Below are positions 54,537-64,000 of a DNA stretch of 64,000 nt, piece after piece (position 1 is the stretch's first letter; each line of letters opens with the position of its first letter). Under the pieces are notes generated by a model. That model saw only the letters and a program-made list of their open reading frames with translations. It made no database searches and was not told the DNA's origin. The DNA comes from an uncultured Selenomonadales bacterium. Lineage in GTDB: Bacteria > Bacillota > Negativicutes > Acidaminococcales > Acidaminococcaceae. Made by a program: the position numbers and the translations under genes. The DNA is taken from contig OMWZ01000001.1 of the NCBI GenBank assembly GCA_900314855.1, positions 161,355 to 225,354 of the forward strand, given 5' to 3'.

Positions 54537-55815
54537 AACGGCCCCCGTGGAAATCCGGGAACGTTTCAATTTTTCACGCAACCGTATTAAGCATATTCTC
54601 CGTATCCTGCGGGATTCCGATGATTTTGCCGAGTCGGTCCTCATTTCCACCTGCAACCGGACGGAACTCTATCTAGTCGCCATCGAACCGGAAGAAAGCC
54701 TGGAAGAATTGTTCCAGAGCATCCGCCGTTACGCGGGCCCGGAGTTCCGGGACTCCTATTTTTATACCTACCAAGGCCGGGACTGCATGACACACCTGTT
54801 GAAGGTTGCCAGCAGTCTCGATTCCATGATTGTCGGGGAAGGCCAGATCCTCAGCCAGGTCAAGGACGCCTACCACCTGGCCCGGACGGCCGGCACGACG
54901 TCGACCATTTTCAACACGCTCTTCAACCAGGCCATCGCCACAGGCAAGAAAGTCCGCACGCAGACCCATATCGCATACCGCAGCGTCTCTGTCTCGTCGG
55001 CAGCCGTGGACCTGGCCATGAAGGTACTGAACGACCTTTCCTCGGCGGACATTCTCGTCATCGGTGCCGGCAAGATGAGTGAACTCACGGCGCGGCATCT
55101 CATGGATAAGGGCGCGCCGTCCATTTTCGTCTCGAACCGCAATTACGACCACGCCCTGCTGCTAGCCCAAAAATTCAACGGTTCCGTTATCCGCTTCGAC
55201 AACTTTCTGGAACACGCGGCCAACGCGGACATCGTCATCACTTCCACCGGGGCGCCCCATTACATCCTCGAACACCGGAATCTGGCCCTCGCCTTACGGA
55301 ACCGGCGAAAAACGACGCCCCTGGTCCTCATCGATATCGCGGTCCCGCGCGATGTAGATCCCGAAGTGACGGAACTGTCCGATGTCATACTCTACAATAT
55401 CGATGACCTGCAGAATGTCGTGGCCGAGAACAAGGAAATGCGGGCCCAGGACGCCGAGGCTGCCCTGGAAATCATCCAGGCCGACGTCGAAGCCATCTGC
55501 GACCGGCTCCGTTACCTGTCCATGAGGCCTGTCATGGTCCGGCTCCACGACAAGTTCGACTTTATCCGCGACCACCTCGTGCAAAAGACCTTGCGGAAAA
55601 TGCCGGAACTGACGGAAACGCAGCAGCGGAAAATCATCAGCATGAGTGAAAAGATGCTATACAAGTTCCTGCGGAATCCCATGATCAACATGGTCCAGGC
55701 CGCCGGTACGGAAGAGGAAAGACGCTATAAGGAAAACATTAATCAACTTTTTTTGTTGAATTGCAAGGAAGAGGATGAATATTGCAATGAAGAAGTCGGT
55801 CATTATTGGGACTAG
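54505..55815 (+). CDS. hemA: Glutamyl-tRNA reductase
   Basis: 436 aa; first step of C5-type aminolevulinate synthesis from Glu-tRNA. Catalytic Cys50 in STCNRTELY, the GTR motif LDSMIVGEGQILSQVKDAY, and the NADPH domain ADILVIGAGKMSELTARHL are present, with a C-terminal dimerisation helix. Overlaps neighbours on both sides. Confidence 0.97.
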   Translation: MKLIVVGLNHKTAPVEIRERFNFSRNRIKHILRILRDSDDFAESVLISTCNRTELYLVAIEPEESLEELFQSIRRYAGPEFRDSYFYTYQGRDCMTHLLKVASSLDSMIVGEGQILSQVKDAYHLARTAGTTSTIFNTLFNQAIATGKKVRTQTHIAYRSVSVSSAAVDLAMKVLNDLSSADILVIGAGKMSELTARHLMDKGAPSIFVSNRNYDHALLLAQKFNGSVIRFDNFLEHAANADIVITSTGAPHYILEHRNLALALRNRRKTTPLVLIDIAVPRDVDPEVTELSDVILYNIDDLQNVVAENKEMRAQDAEAALEIIQADVEAICDRLRYLSMRPVMVRLHDKFDFIRDHLVQKTLRKMPELTETQQRKIISMSEKMLYKFLRNPMINMVQAAGTEEERRYKENINQLFLLNCKEEDEYCNEEVGHYWD

Positions 55816-56707
55816 AAAGAGCCTGTTGGCGTTATGGCAGAGCCATTACATCAAGGCCTGCCTGGAAGAGCGCTACCCGAACCTGACGGTGGAACTGCAG
55901 AAAATCGTCACGACGGGCGATAAGATTCTCGACGTTCCCCTTGCCCAAATCGGGGGAAAGGGATTGTTCACCAAAGAAATCGAAACAGACCTGCTGGAAG
56001 GAAAGATCGATCTGGCCGTCCACAGTTTGAAAGACATGCCGACAAAGTTGCCCGAGGGGCTTTGCCTGACAGCCATTACGGAACGGGCGGCCGTCGGCGA
56101 TGCCTTTGTCAGCAACAAATACGACCGTTGGGCGGACCTTCCGGAGGGAGCCGTCGTCGGCACGTCGAGCCTGCGCCGCAAGGCCCAGCTCCTGGCCCGG
56201 CGCCCCGATCTGGACATTCGTGACCTGCGGGGCAACGTGGACACACGGCTCCGGAAACTGGATGAAGGCCAATATGACGCCGTCATCCTCGCCGCAGCCG
56301 GCCTGACCCGTCTCGGCCACGCAGACCGTATCAAAGAGACCCTCCCCAGTGACGTGTGTCTCCCCGCCGTCGGCCAGGGGGCCCTTGCCATCGAGTGCCG
56401 CGCGGACGACACGGAAGTCCGGGAACTGCTCGCTTTCCTGAATCATCGGGATACCTGTCTCTGCACTTCGGCGGAGCGGGCTTTCCTGGGCCTCGTCGAA
56501 GGCGGCTGCCAGGTTCCCATCGGCGTCCATGCCGAAGTCACTGGCGGCACTGTCCATCTGGATGCCATCATCGCGTCCCTCGACGGGCAGCGGATTCTCC
56601 GGGACAGCCTGGACTGCCCCGCTGAGGACGCCGTCCGCGGCGGACAGGAACTGGGGACGAGGATGCTGGACCACGGCGGCCGCGACATCTTGAGAGAAAT
56701 CCTGTAA
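55775..56707 (+). CDS. hemC: Porphobilinogen deaminase (hydroxymethylbilane synthase)
   Basis: 310 aa; assembles four porphobilinogens. IGTRKSLLALWQ, HSLKDMPT, GTSSLRRKAQL and the dipyrromethane-cofactor cysteine in EGGCQVPIG are all seen. ATG at 55775 has AAGGA five bases from AGAGG; ATG 55787 is the alternative. It overlaps hemA by 41 bases. Confidence 0.97.
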   Translation: MNIAMKKSVIIGTRKSLLALWQSHYIKACLEERYPNLTVELQKIVTTGDKILDVPLAQIGGKGLFTKEIETDLLEGKIDLAVHSLKDMPTKLPEGLCLTAITERAAVGDAFVSNKYDRWADLPEGAVVGTSSLRRKAQLLARRPDLDIRDLRGNVDTRLRKLDEGQYDAVILAAAGLTRLGHADRIKETLPSDVCLPAVGQGALAIECRADDTEVRELLAFLNHRDTCLCTSAERAFLGLVEGGCQVPIGVHAEVTGGTVHLDAIIASLDGQRILRDSLDCPAEDAVRGGQELGTRMLDHGGRDILREIL

Positions 56708-56735
56708 CAACATTCCATACAAAGGAGTCAGATCC

Positions 56736-58259
56736 ATGGCAGCAAAAGGAAAAGTGTATTTGATTGGCGCGGGCCCCGGCGATCCGGGCCTGTTGACGTT
56801 GAAGGGCCGGGACTGCCTGGCCAGGGCAGATGTCGTCGTCTACGACCGGCTGGCCGATCCCCGCATTCTGGGCTGGGCCCGGGACGACGCGGTACGGATT
56901 TACGTCGGCAAGGCTTCGTGCCACCATACGATGAAACAGGAAGACATTTGCCGTCTTCTGGCCGATCTGGCCGGGAAAGGCAAAATCGTCGCCCGTCTCA
57001 AAGGCGGCGATTCCTTTGTGTTCGGCCGCGGCGGCGAAGAAGCGCTGCTCCTGAAGGAAAAGGGGCTTCCCTTTGAATTCGTGCCGGGCATTACAAGCGC
57101 CATCGCGGTGCCGGAATACGCCGGCATCCCCGTGACCCATCGCAAAGTGGCGGCATCCTTTGCCGTCATCACGGGCCACGAAGACCCGACACGGACCCAT
57201 TCGGGAATCAACTGGGCAGGTCTTGCCACCGGCGTGGACACGCTGATTTTTCTCATGGGCGTGGAAAACCTGCGGCACATCGCGGAACGGCTCCTGGAAA
57301 ACGGCCGTCCTGTCGATACGCCGGCTGCCCTCGTCCGCTGGGGTACCCATCCGGAACAGCGTACTCTCGTCACCACCCTGGGCCGGGCCTATGACGACGT
57401 GCAGAAGGCCCAGCTCAAGCCGCCGGCCATCTTCATCGTCGGCGATGTCGTCAACCTGCGGGAGCAGCTGAGCTGGTTCGAAACGAAACCTCTCTTCGGC
57501 AAAACCTTCGTCGTCACCCGTGCTCGCGCCCAGGCCAGCGCCCTGACGGCCCGTCTCGAAGCGGAAGGAGCCAAGGTTCTCGAGGTCCCGGCCATCCGCA
57601 TTGCCGATCCCGAAGATTTTGGCCCCCTCGACATGGCCCTTTCCCACTTGCGGGACTATGCCTGGATTGTCTTCACGAGCGCCAATGGGGTGGACCGCTT
57701 CTTCGAGCGCCTGCGTTCGCGGGGGCTGGATGCCCGCGCCCTCGCTTCGTGCCGCGTCGCCGCTATCGGGTCCGCTACGGCGGAGACCCTCGATGCCTTT
57801 GGGATCCGGGCCGACCTGGTTCCCCCGTCCTTTAAGGCCGAAAACTTGACCGAAGCCCTGTTGCCGCGACTCCGCCGGGGCGACAAGATTCTCCTGGCGC
57901 GCGCCGCCGTGGCCCGCAATGTCCTGCCCGACGCCCTGCGCGCCGCCGGCATGATCGTGGACGTCGTCCCGGTCTACCGCACCGTGGCAGACTGCGAAAA
58001 CAAGGAAGAACTGCTCCAGGCCCTGCGTGACAAGGCCGTAGACGCCGTCACGTTCACGAGTTCCTCGACGGTAACAAACCTCCTGGACAGCCTGGGCGAC
58101 GACAAAGACCTGTTGGCGGATATTCCCCTGGCCGTCATCGGTCCCGTTACTGCCAAGACCTGCGTGGCGGCCGGGCTCCAGCCGGCCGTGACGGCAGACA
58201 CTTACACCATCGACGGCCTCGTCACCGCGATCCAGGCCTACTTCGCCACGTCCCGCTGA
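56736..58259 (+). CDS. cobA-hemD: Fused uroporphyrinogen-III C-methyltransferase / uroporphyrinogen-III synthase
   Basis: 507 aa. Residues 1 to about 245 are SUMT ([45 protein letters not shown]), making precorrin-2 with SAM; residues about 250-507 are HemD ([38 protein letters not shown]), closing the ring. The fusion is common in Firmicutes. It lies 28 bases after hemC with a GGAG site. Confidence 0.96.
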   Translation: MAAKGKVYLIGAGPGDPGLLTLKGRDCLARADVVVYDRLADPRILGWARDDAVRIYVGKASCHHTMKQEDICRLLADLAGKGKIVARLKGGDSFVFGRGGEEALLLKEKGLPFEFVPGITSAIAVPEYAGIPVTHRKVAASFAVITGHEDPTRTHSGINWAGLATGVDTLIFLMGVENLRHIAERLLENGRPVDTPAALVRWGTHPEQRTLVTTLGRAYDDVQKAQLKPPAIFIVGDVVNLREQLSWFETKPLFGKTFVVTRARAQASALTARLEAEGAKVLEVPAIRIADPEDFGPLDMALSHLRDYAWIVFTSANGVDRFFERLRSRGLDARALASCRVAAIGSATAETLDAFGIRADLVPPSFKAENLTEALLPRLRRGDKILLARAAVARNVLPDALRAAGMIVDVVPVYRTVADCENKEELLQALRDKAVDAVTFTSSSTVTNLLDSLGDDKDLLADIPLAVIGPVTAKTCVAAGLQPAVTADTYTIDGLVTAIQAYFATSR

Positions 58260-58338
58260 GTCCGGCGCGCCGCGAAACCTGTCATTCCGCAAAAACTATT
58301 TTCAGGAACTGTCTTGTATTGAAGGAGATGTTGACAAC

Positions 58339-59325
58339 ATGACCGGTTTTCCTATCTATCGTCCCCGCCGCCTGCGCGCGACGGAAAATCTGCGCCGCAT
58401 GATCCGTGAAACGACCCTGGGCGTGGAAGATCTCATTTTCCCGCTTTTCGTCGTTCCCGGTACCAATGTCAAAACGGAAATCGAAACGCTGAAAGGCAAC
58501 TACCAATGGTCTGTGGACCGCGTGATGGAAGCGGTAGACGAAGCCGTTTCCCTGGGCATTCCCGCCGTTCTTCTCTTCGGCATCCCCTCCTACAAGGATG
58601 CCATCGGCAGCAGCGCCTGGGACGACACCCAGCCCGTCCAGATGGCGTCCAAAACCATCAAGGCCAAGTACCCGGAACTGGTAGTCATTACGGACGCCTG
58701 CTTCTGCGAATACACGACCCACGGTCATTGCGGCGTCCTCGATGCCAAAGGGGATGTGGATAACGATCCTACCCTGGAAAACCTAAAGAAGCTCGCGGTT
58801 AGCCAGGCCCGCTGCGGTGCCGATATCATCGCCCCATCCAACATGATGGACGGCTATGTGGCAGCCATGCGCGAAGGCCTGGACGAAGCCGGCTTTACGG
58901 AAGTCGCCATCATGGCCTACAGCGCCAAGTTCGCCTCGGCCTACTACGGGCCTTTCCGCGCTGCCGCCGACTCCGCCCCGGACCATGGCGACCGCAAAGG
59001 CTATCAGATGGATCCCTGCAACGGCGACGAAGCCCTGCGCGAAGTCGCCCTCGACATTGAGGAAGGAGCGGATATCGTCATGGTGAAACCGGCCATGGCC
59101 TACCAGGACGTGACGCGCCGTGTCCATGACACCTTCAACCGCCCGCTCTGCGTCTACAATGTCAGCGGGGAGTACGCCATGATCAAAGCCGCGGCGGAAA
59201 AAGGCTGGATCGACGAAAAACGCATCGTCCTGGAGACCATGCTCAGTTTCAAACGGGCCGGTGCCAAGATGATTATCACCTATTTCGCCCTCGACGTAGC
59301 CAAATGGCTGCGTGAGGACAACTGA
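58339..59325 (+). CDS. hemB: Porphobilinogen synthase (ALA dehydratase)
   Basis: 328 aa; condenses two aminolevulinates. The cysteine-rich [14 protein letters not shown] marks the zinc-dependent type. Schiff-base lysines lie in [13 protein letters not shown] and [13 protein letters not shown] at 58339 with AAGGAGATG upstream; 79 bases separate it from cobA-hemD. Confidence 0.97.
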   Translation: MTGFPIYRPRRLRATENLRRMIRETTLGVEDLIFPLFVVPGTNVKTEIETLKGNYQWSVDRVMEAVDEAVSLGIPAVLLFGIPSYKDAIGSSAWDDTQPVQMASKTIKAKYPELVVITDACFCEYTTHGHCGVLDAKGDVDNDPTLENLKKLAVSQARCGADIIAPSNMMDGYVAAMREGLDEAGFTEVAIMAYSAKFASAYYGPFRAAADSAPDHGDRKGYQMDPCNGDEALREVALDIEEGADIVMVKPAMAYQDVTRRVHDTFNRPLCVYNVSGEYAMIKAAAEKGWIDEKRIVLETMLSFKRAGAKMIITYFALDVAKWLREDN

Positions 59326-59344
59326 CCGTTTTCGGAGGTTTGTC

Positions 59345-60637
59345 ATGAAAATCACCCAATCCGAAGCACTGTTCGCGGCAGCGAAAAAAGTCATGCCCGG
59401 CGGCGTCAACAGCCCCGTCCGTTCTTTCCGCAGTGTCGGCGGCGTTCCGCCGTTCCTGGTCCGGGGTGAAGGAAGTCATGTGGTGGACGCCGACGGAAAC
59501 CGTTACATTGATTACGTCCTGTCCTACGGCCCCCTTCTGCTGGGGCATGCCGCCCCCATGATCGGCGAGGCCATCAAGAAAGCGACAGACCATGGCACCA
59601 GCTACGGCGCGCCGACGCCGGACGAAGTGACCCTGGCCCGGCTCGTCACGTCCCTCCTTCCGTCCATGGAAATGGTCCGCATGGTCAACTCCGGCACCGA
59701 GGCGACCATGAGCGCCATTCGTCTGGCCCGTGCCTATACGGGCCGCGAATATATCCTCAAATTCATCGGGTGCTACCATGGCCACAGTGACTCCCTGCTT
59801 GTCCAGGCCGGCTCCGGCGCATCCACCTTCGGGGTTCCCGACAGCCCCGGCGTGACAAAAGGAACGGCAGCCACGACCCTTTCAGTCCCCTTCAACGACC
59901 TGCCGGCACTGGAAAAGGTCTTCGCCGCGAAAGGGAGAGACATCGCCGCTGTCATCATGGAGCCGACGCCAGGCAATATGGGGCTCATCCTGCCAAAAGA
60001 CGGATATCTGCCGGCAGTCCAGGACCTGGCCCGGCGCTACGGCAGCCTGCTCATTATCGACGAAGTCATGTCCGGCTTCCGGGCCGCCCAGGGCGGTAGC
60101 CAGTCCCTGTACGGCATCGACCCCGACATCACGTGCCTCGGCAAAGTCATTGGCGGCGGCCTGCCTGTAGCTGCCTACGGCGGTAAACGGAAGATCATGG
60201 AAATGGTCTCCCCCGTCGGCCCTATGTACCAGGCTGGTACCCTGTCCGGCAATCCGCTGGCCATGGCCGCTGGGATTGCCGCCCTGACCTGGATGCGAGA
60301 CCACAAGGTATGCGATACCTTGCCGGAACGCTGCGCAGTCCTGTGCAAGGGGTTGGCGGATGCGGCGGCCGCAGCGTGCGTCCCCGTCCGGATCCACCAT
60401 CTGGGATCCATGTTCACGGTCTTCTTTACGGACAAGGATCCCATGAACTACGACGACGTCTGCGCTTGCGACAAGGAAGCCTTTAAAATCTACTTCCACA
60501 CCATGCTGGAAAACGGCGTCTACCTGCCGCCGTCCCAGTTCGAAACAAACTTCATCTCCCTGGCCCACTCGGACGAGGATTTTGCCCAGACCATCGCGGC
60601 GGCCCGAAAAGCCTTTGCGGCCATTGCCTCCCGGTAA
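59345..60637 (+). CDS. hemL: Glutamate-1-semialdehyde 2,1-aminomutase
   Basis: 430 aa PLP enzyme that makes 5-aminolevulinate. Substrate and cofactor motifs GGVNSPVRSF, VNSGTEATMSAIRLAR, DEVMSGFR and the PLP lysine in LGKVIGGGLPVAAYGG are complete. ATG at 59345 follows CGGAGG. It ends the operon; hemE, hemG, hemH and hemN homologues are not in the window, so the visible route ends at precorrin-2/sirohydrochlorin. Confidence 0.97.
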   Translation: MKITQSEALFAAAKKVMPGGVNSPVRSFRSVGGVPPFLVRGEGSHVVDADGNRYIDYVLSYGPLLLGHAAPMIGEAIKKATDHGTSYGAPTPDEVTLARLVTSLLPSMEMVRMVNSGTEATMSAIRLARAYTGREYILKFIGCYHGHSDSLLVQAGSGASTFGVPDSPGVTKGTAATTLSVPFNDLPALEKVFAAKGRDIAAVIMEPTPGNMGLILPKDGYLPAVQDLARRYGSLLIIDEVMSGFRAAQGGSQSLYGIDPDITCLGKVIGGGLPVAAYGGKRKIMEMVSPVGPMYQAGTLSGNPLAMAAGIAALTWMRDHKVCDTLPERCAVLCKGLADAAAAACVPVRIHHLGSMFTVFFTDKDPMNYDDVCACDKEAFKIYFHTMLENGVYLPPSQFETNFISLAHSDEDFAQTIAAARKAFAAIASR

Positions 60638-60710
60638 CAACCGGACTTTTGAGGTCGTATGGCTTCGTGGCACAAGCGGTACATCCCGTGTCCTGACCAG
60701 GATACGACAA

Positions 60711-60746
60711 AGGACGCTCCCGGAACATACGTTCCGGGAGCGTCCT
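60711..60746. terminator. Terminator between hemL and the aminopeptidase gene
   Basis: A perfect 16-bp stem (60711-60726 with 60731-60746) with a 4-nt loop; CCTCTTT follows on plus and TTTGTC on minus, so it can serve both convergent genes. Confidence 0.85.
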
Positions 60747-60776
60747 CCTCTTTGCACGGTCTCTGTCCGGGCCGTC

Positions 60777-62213
60777 TTAAACGCGCTGTGCCCGTTTCAG
60801 GAAAGCCTGGTAGCCACGCATGGTTTCGTATACGTCTGCCTTGCTCGTCGCTTCCCAGGGGGAATGCATGCTCAGGACGGCAACCCCGCTGTCAATGACA
60901 TTCATCCCGTAAAGGGCCATGATGTAGGCGATGGTTCCGCCGCCTCCCAAATCGACCTTCCCCAGTTCCGCCATCTGGAAATTGACCTTTTCCGCCTCGT
61001 AAATACTGCGGATATGACTGAGGTATTCCGCGTTGGCGTCATTGGAACCCGACTTGCCGCGGGCGCCCGTAAATTTGTTCAGGACCATGCCGCCGCCCAG
61101 GCAGGCCACGTTCTTTTTATCGAAGGCCGACGCGTAGAGTGGATCGAAGGCACTGCTCACGTCGCTGGACAACATCGTGCTGTGGGCCAGGGTGCGCCGC
61201 AGGGCCAGGTCTCCCGGCTTGCCGGCCAGGGCCAGCAATTCCGCCACGGTGTTTTCAAAGAACCGGGACTGCATGCCCGTAGCACCTACACTGCCGATTT
61301 CCTCCTTGTCCACGAGGATGCAGCACGCCGTGCGCTGCACTTCCCGGACCGCCAGCATGGCTTCCAGGGAGCCATAGGCGCAGACACGGTCATCCTGGCC
61401 GTAGGACAGGATCATGCTCCTGTCGAACCCGGCTTCACGGGCCCGGCCGGCAGGAACGACTTCCAGTTCCGCGCTGAGGAAATCCTCTTCTTCCACGCCG
61501 TACTGTTCCTTCAAAAGCCGCAGGACGCCCTTCTTGACTGCGTCCTTGCCGGCGGAATCCTTGCCGTCCTTCCCCTCTTTTCCGTCTTTCGCGGCCTTGC
61601 CGTAGTGAAGGGGAATGTTGCCGACAATGACGTCTAGGGCTTCGCCTTCCACGACCGTGGCGGCACTCTTCGTCATCTGTTCCTGCGCCAGATGGATGAG
61701 CAGATCCGAGACGAAGAAGACCGGATCTTCCGGTTTTTCCCCGATGGCAACCTTGACGACCGTACCATCCTTCCGGACAAAAACGCCGTGGATAGCCAGG
61801 GGCAGTGTGACCCACTGGTATTTTTTGATGCCGCCGTAATAGTGGGTGTCCAGCAAGGCAAAGCCACCGTCTTCATAGAGCGGATTGGACTTGATGTCCA
61901 GGCGCGGGCTGTCGATATGGGCGCCCAGGATGTTCATGCCGTTTTCCAGCTCATCGCTGCCGAGATTGAAAAGGACGATGCCTTTCTTCATATTGACGCG
62001 GTAGACCTTGTCCCCCTGCCGCAGCCGTTTCCCCGCGGCGATGTATTCCTCCAGCGGTCTGTACCCGGCGGCCTGTATGCGGGCTTCCATGAATTCGACG
62101 CATTCCCGTTCTGTCTTGGCTTCACTCAAAAAATCCAGATAACCCTGGCAAAATTCCTCGCATTCTTTGATTTGTTTCCTGGTATAGGTTGCCCAGGTGT
62201 TCTTCTTCTCCAT
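60777..62213 (-). CDS. M18 family aminopeptidase
   Basis: A 478-aa dinuclear zinc aminopeptidase of the aspartyl-aminopeptidase family (ApeA-like). Metal/catalytic segments are GAHIDSPRLD, DKEEIGSVGATG and AHSTMLSSDVSSAFDP. A Lys/Gly/Asp-rich low-complexity insert (KDGKEGKDGKDSAGKD) lies near residue 220. ATG at 62213 has AAGGAG; the frame extends ten codons upstream without a site. Confidence 0.93.
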   Translation of the reverse strand: MEKKNTWATYTRKQIKECEEFCQGYLDFLSEAKTERECVEFMEARIQAAGYRPLEEYIAAGKRLRQGDKVYRVNMKKGIVLFNLGSDELENGMNILGAHIDSPRLDIKSNPLYEDGGFALLDTHYYGGIKKYQWVTLPLAIHGVFVRKDGTVVKVAIGEKPEDPVFFVSDLLIHLAQEQMTKSAATVVEGEALDVIVGNIPLHYGKAAKDGKEGKDGKDSAGKDAVKKGVLRLLKEQYGVEEEDFLSAELEVVPAGRAREAGFDRSMILSYGQDDRVCAYGSLEAMLAVREVQRTACCILVDKEEIGSVGATGMQSRFFENTVAELLALAGKPGDLALRRTLAHSTMLSSDVSSAFDPLYASAFDKKNVACLGGGMVLNKFTGARGKSGSNDANAEYLSHIRSIYEAEKVNFQMAELGKVDLGGGGTIAYIMALYGMNVIDSGVAVLSMHSPWEATSKADVYETMRGYQAFLKRAQRV

Positions 62214-62276
62214 GGGAATTACTCCTTCCTTCTCTCCGGACAAGGGACACCCCTGCCCGCGGACAGATGTCCCAGC

Positions 62277-63341
62277 TCAAAGGACCGACATGGCGCGGTA
62301 CAGTTGGCGAAACCGTTCCAGCCGATATTGTTTGGGCATCATGTCCATCGTATTCAAAATCGTATAGCGTTCCTTACGGACCTCTTTGGCGAACATCCAG
62401 GCCTTGACAAACATGTCTTCCGTAATCCCGCGATGGGCCGGGTTGATATCGATGTCGTAGGCCCGCAGCAGATCCAGCAGTAGGTCCGTACTGCGTCCCT
62501 GAAGCAGGCAGGCCCCGATCGTCCCGATGCCGACGACGATACCGTGCGGCAGGCCGTGGGCATAGAGTTCGTCCAGGGCATGGCAAAATAAATGGTCCGC
62601 CCCACTGCAAGGCCGGGAATTTCCGGCGATCTGCATCGCCAGTCCTCCCAGGACGAGAGACTGGGCCAGCATCTGGATGCCCTCCGGCGTATCGAAATTC
62701 TTCACGTTGGAATACAGCAGGGCCGTCACGGCCCGTTCACTCAGCATATAGGCGAAATCGTCCGTATGGTGCCCATTGTACCGGCAGTCCAGGGTCCAAT
62801 CATAGAGCGCCGTATAGTTGCTGAGGATGTCCCCCACGCCGGCCTGTAGCAAAAGACGCGGCGACTGGAGAATGATATCCGTATCGATGAGGAGCCCGTC
62901 GGGCGTCTTGGATGTGAAGGAATGGCTGCGGCCGCCCCGGGCCAGCAGGACCGATACGGGCGAGCAGACGCCGTCGTTGCTCAGGGCCGTCGGAATCGCC
63001 ACATAAGGAATGTTGGCCACAAAGCCGGCATACTTAGCGGTGTCCAGGGCCGTCCCCCCGCCAAAGCCGATGATCAGGCGAAAGCCTTCCATGCTGATTT
63101 TCTTCGCCACGGAAACGGCGAAATCAAACGAACTTTCCGGCACCGTCACAATTTTGTAATCCGGCAGCTGGCCCAGGAGTTCCACAACCTTATCCTTCAG
63201 CCGCTGTAACAGGCCTTCCGTCGTCAGGATCAACACTTTCCCCGACGCCTGCTGCGACAGGTAGTAATCCAGGTTTTCCCGCAGGGCGCCGACCGCGTCC
63301 GGTTCCACTTTCATAAACAATGGCAGGCTGAACTGGTTCAT
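62277..63341 (-). CDS. sn-glycerol-1-phosphate dehydrogenase-like (AraM/EgsA family)
   Basis: 354 aa of the iron-containing-dehydrogenase fold. GFGGGTALDTAKYA binds NAD(P)H, PTALSNDGVCSPVSVL is typical of glycerol-1-phosphate dehydrogenases, and GADHLFCHALDE plus HGLPHG give the metal ligands. In Bacillus AraM makes G1P for heptaprenylglyceryl phosphate. The start overlaps the fni stop (ATGA), an operon link with isoprenoid synthesis. Confidence 0.88.
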   Translation of the reverse strand: MNQFSLPLFMKVEPDAVGALRENLDYYLSQQASGKVLILTTEGLLQRLKDKVVELLGQLPDYKIVTVPESSFDFAVSVAKKISMEGFRLIIGFGGGTALDTAKYAGFVANIPYVAIPTALSNDGVCSPVSVLLARGGRSHSFTSKTPDGLLIDTDIILQSPRLLLQAGVGDILSNYTALYDWTLDCRYNGHHTDDFAYMLSERAVTALLYSNVKNFDTPEGIQMLAQSLVLGGLAMQIAGNSRPCSGADHLFCHALDELYAHGLPHGIVVGIGTIGACLLQGRSTDLLLDLLRAYDIDINPAHRGITEDMFVKAWMFAKEVRKERYTILNTMDMMPKQYRLERFRQLYRAMSVL

Positions 63342-64000
63342 AGATGCCCCCTTCCTGCCGGCCCCGGCCGGCTGCACGGACGCCCTCCTGGCCTTTCCTC
63401 CCGGGCCCGGCGATCCTTTCTCCTTGTATCATAGCCCCGACTTTGCATAAAGTCCAGCAAGGTTCCTGTAAACACGAGGGGGATACGGTGCAGGGCGGCC
63501 AGATTGCGTGCCCCGGTCAGAACCATGATATCCTGCAGGTCTGCCAGGCAGTCCCGCAGGAACGCCGCCGCCTGTTCCGGTCCCTCCCGCAGGACCCGGG
63601 CCAGGACATTGCCGCTCATGGCCGCTGCGTCGGCGCCCAGGGCCAGGGCTTTCGCCACGTCGGTCCCGTTGCGGAGGCCGCCGGAAGCGACAATCGTGTC
63701 CGTCGGGGAAGCGGCGGCGGCAGCCCCCACCAGGGACCAGGCCGTGGGGATGCCCCACCCGGCCAGGACGGACTGCCGGCCCCGCCCGCCACGAGCCGTT
63801 TCGATGGCGGGGAAGCTCGTCCCGCCGAAACCGGCCACGTTGAAACACGTAAAGCCCAGGGAGCGCAATTCTTCCACCTGCTCCCGCGCCATCCCGCAGC
63901 CTGTCTCTTTTACCAGGACCGGGACAGGTACCGCGTCCTGCAGGCGCCGCAGGTTGTCCCGGAGGAATGCGAAATCCCGGTCCCCTTCGGGCATGCAAAG
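63338..64000 (-). CDS. fni: Type 2 isopentenyl-diphosphate isomerase, C-terminal part (cut by window end)
   Basis: The last about 220 residues of an FMN-dependent IPP/DMAPP isomerase. VPVLVKETGCGMAREQVEEL, FNVAGFGGTSFPAIE and VASGGLRNGTDVAKALALGADAAAMSG are hallmark Fni segments. The reading frame continues upstream beyond position 64000, so the N-terminal part is missing here. The C-terminal 30 residues are Arg/Gly-rich and overlap the start of the G1P dehydrogenase gene by 4 bases. Confidence 0.92.
   Translation of the reverse strand, partial: LCMPEGDRDFAFLRDNLRRLQDAVPVPVLVKETGCGMAREQVEELRSLGFTCFNVAGFGGTSFPAIETARGGRGRQSVLAGWGIPTAWSLVGAAAAASPTDTIVASGGLRNGTDVAKALALGADAAAMSGNVLARVLREGPEQAAAFLRDCLADLQDIMVLTGARNLAALHRIPLVFTGTLLDFMQSRGYDTRRKDRRAREERPGGRPCSRPGPAGRGHL

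Noticed and set aside
56568..58292. 574-codon minus-strand frame opposite cobA-hemD
   Set aside because: Antisense shadow; the plus strand encodes complete SUMT and HemD domains.
1..64000. CRISPR arrays, insertion sequences, prophage or toxin-antitoxin pairs
   Set aside because: No regularly spaced repeats, transposase, integrase or recognisable toxin-antitoxin genes were found; the long repeats seen are terminators or low-complexity codons.

Overview
The window reads as chromosome of a diderm Firmicute (class Negativicutes, with Acidaminococcus/Megasphaera-like genera the best guess). Firmicute traits are the yicC-remA-gmk-rpoZ-coaBC block, a ccpN-ppsR pair, RqcH, YlbF, YqeG, YhaM and a SAM-I riboswitch before metK. 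Outer-membrane traits are two TonB-dependent receptors and ArnC/ArnT-like glycosyltransferases. Base composition is GC-rich and Firmicute-like promoters, many with extended -10 TGnTATAAT elements, are visible. Genus assignment is inference. No insertion sequence, prophage or CRISPR array was seen.

Layout: 1-2.1 kb, tail of an unidentified gene and ilvD. 2.1-13.7 kb, an accessory-looking, visibly more AT-rich block: an eight-gene minus-strand operon (SAM methyltransferase, TonB receptor 2, substrate-binding protein, two permeases, two ATPases, TonB receptor 1) divergent from a MerR-family regulator. Two matching inverted repeats (TATAG-N3-CTATA core) lie in the divergent promoter region, one of them inside a promoter with the 19-bp spacer diagnostic of MerR activation. 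This block is the best candidate for a little-described system: import of a metal chelate or peptide-like ligand across both membranes under ligand-responsive control. Receptor 2 carries a one-base frameshift in an A-run.

13.8-22 kb: zinc-ribbon membrane protein, unknown 531-aa protein, murB and ylbF; then a tightly overlapping operon of response regulator, histidine kinase, YqeG phosphatase, nitrilase and a VanX-like protein lacking a zinc ligand. 22-26.5 kb: NlpC/P60 hydrolase with a long leader, RNase P RNA, YhaM exonuclease, Nif3-like protein and trmK. 26.6-36.5 kb: an envelope section with an LTA-synthase-like transferase, a second two-component system, a PAP2 phosphatase, an SfsA-DUF123 fusion, and ArnC- and ArnT-like enzymes, followed by a LUD-domain protein.

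36.5-50.5 kb: housekeeping genes, namely tRNA(CAU), rpoD with large extra segments, dnaG, dgt, ppsR (apparently lacking a standard start codon), ccpN, a TPM/LemA pair, metK with its riboswitch, coaBC, rpoZ, gmk, remA and yicC; rqcH diverges. 52.3-60.7 kb: nitroreductase and lipoprotein, then a plus-strand tetrapyrrole operon (sirC-like, hemA, hemC, cobA-hemD, hemB, hemL) that runs from glutamyl-tRNA to precorrin-2/sirohydrochlorin. 60.7-64 kb: M18 aminopeptidase, a glycerol-1-phosphate-type dehydrogenase and the 3' part of a type 2 IPP isomerase cut by the window end.
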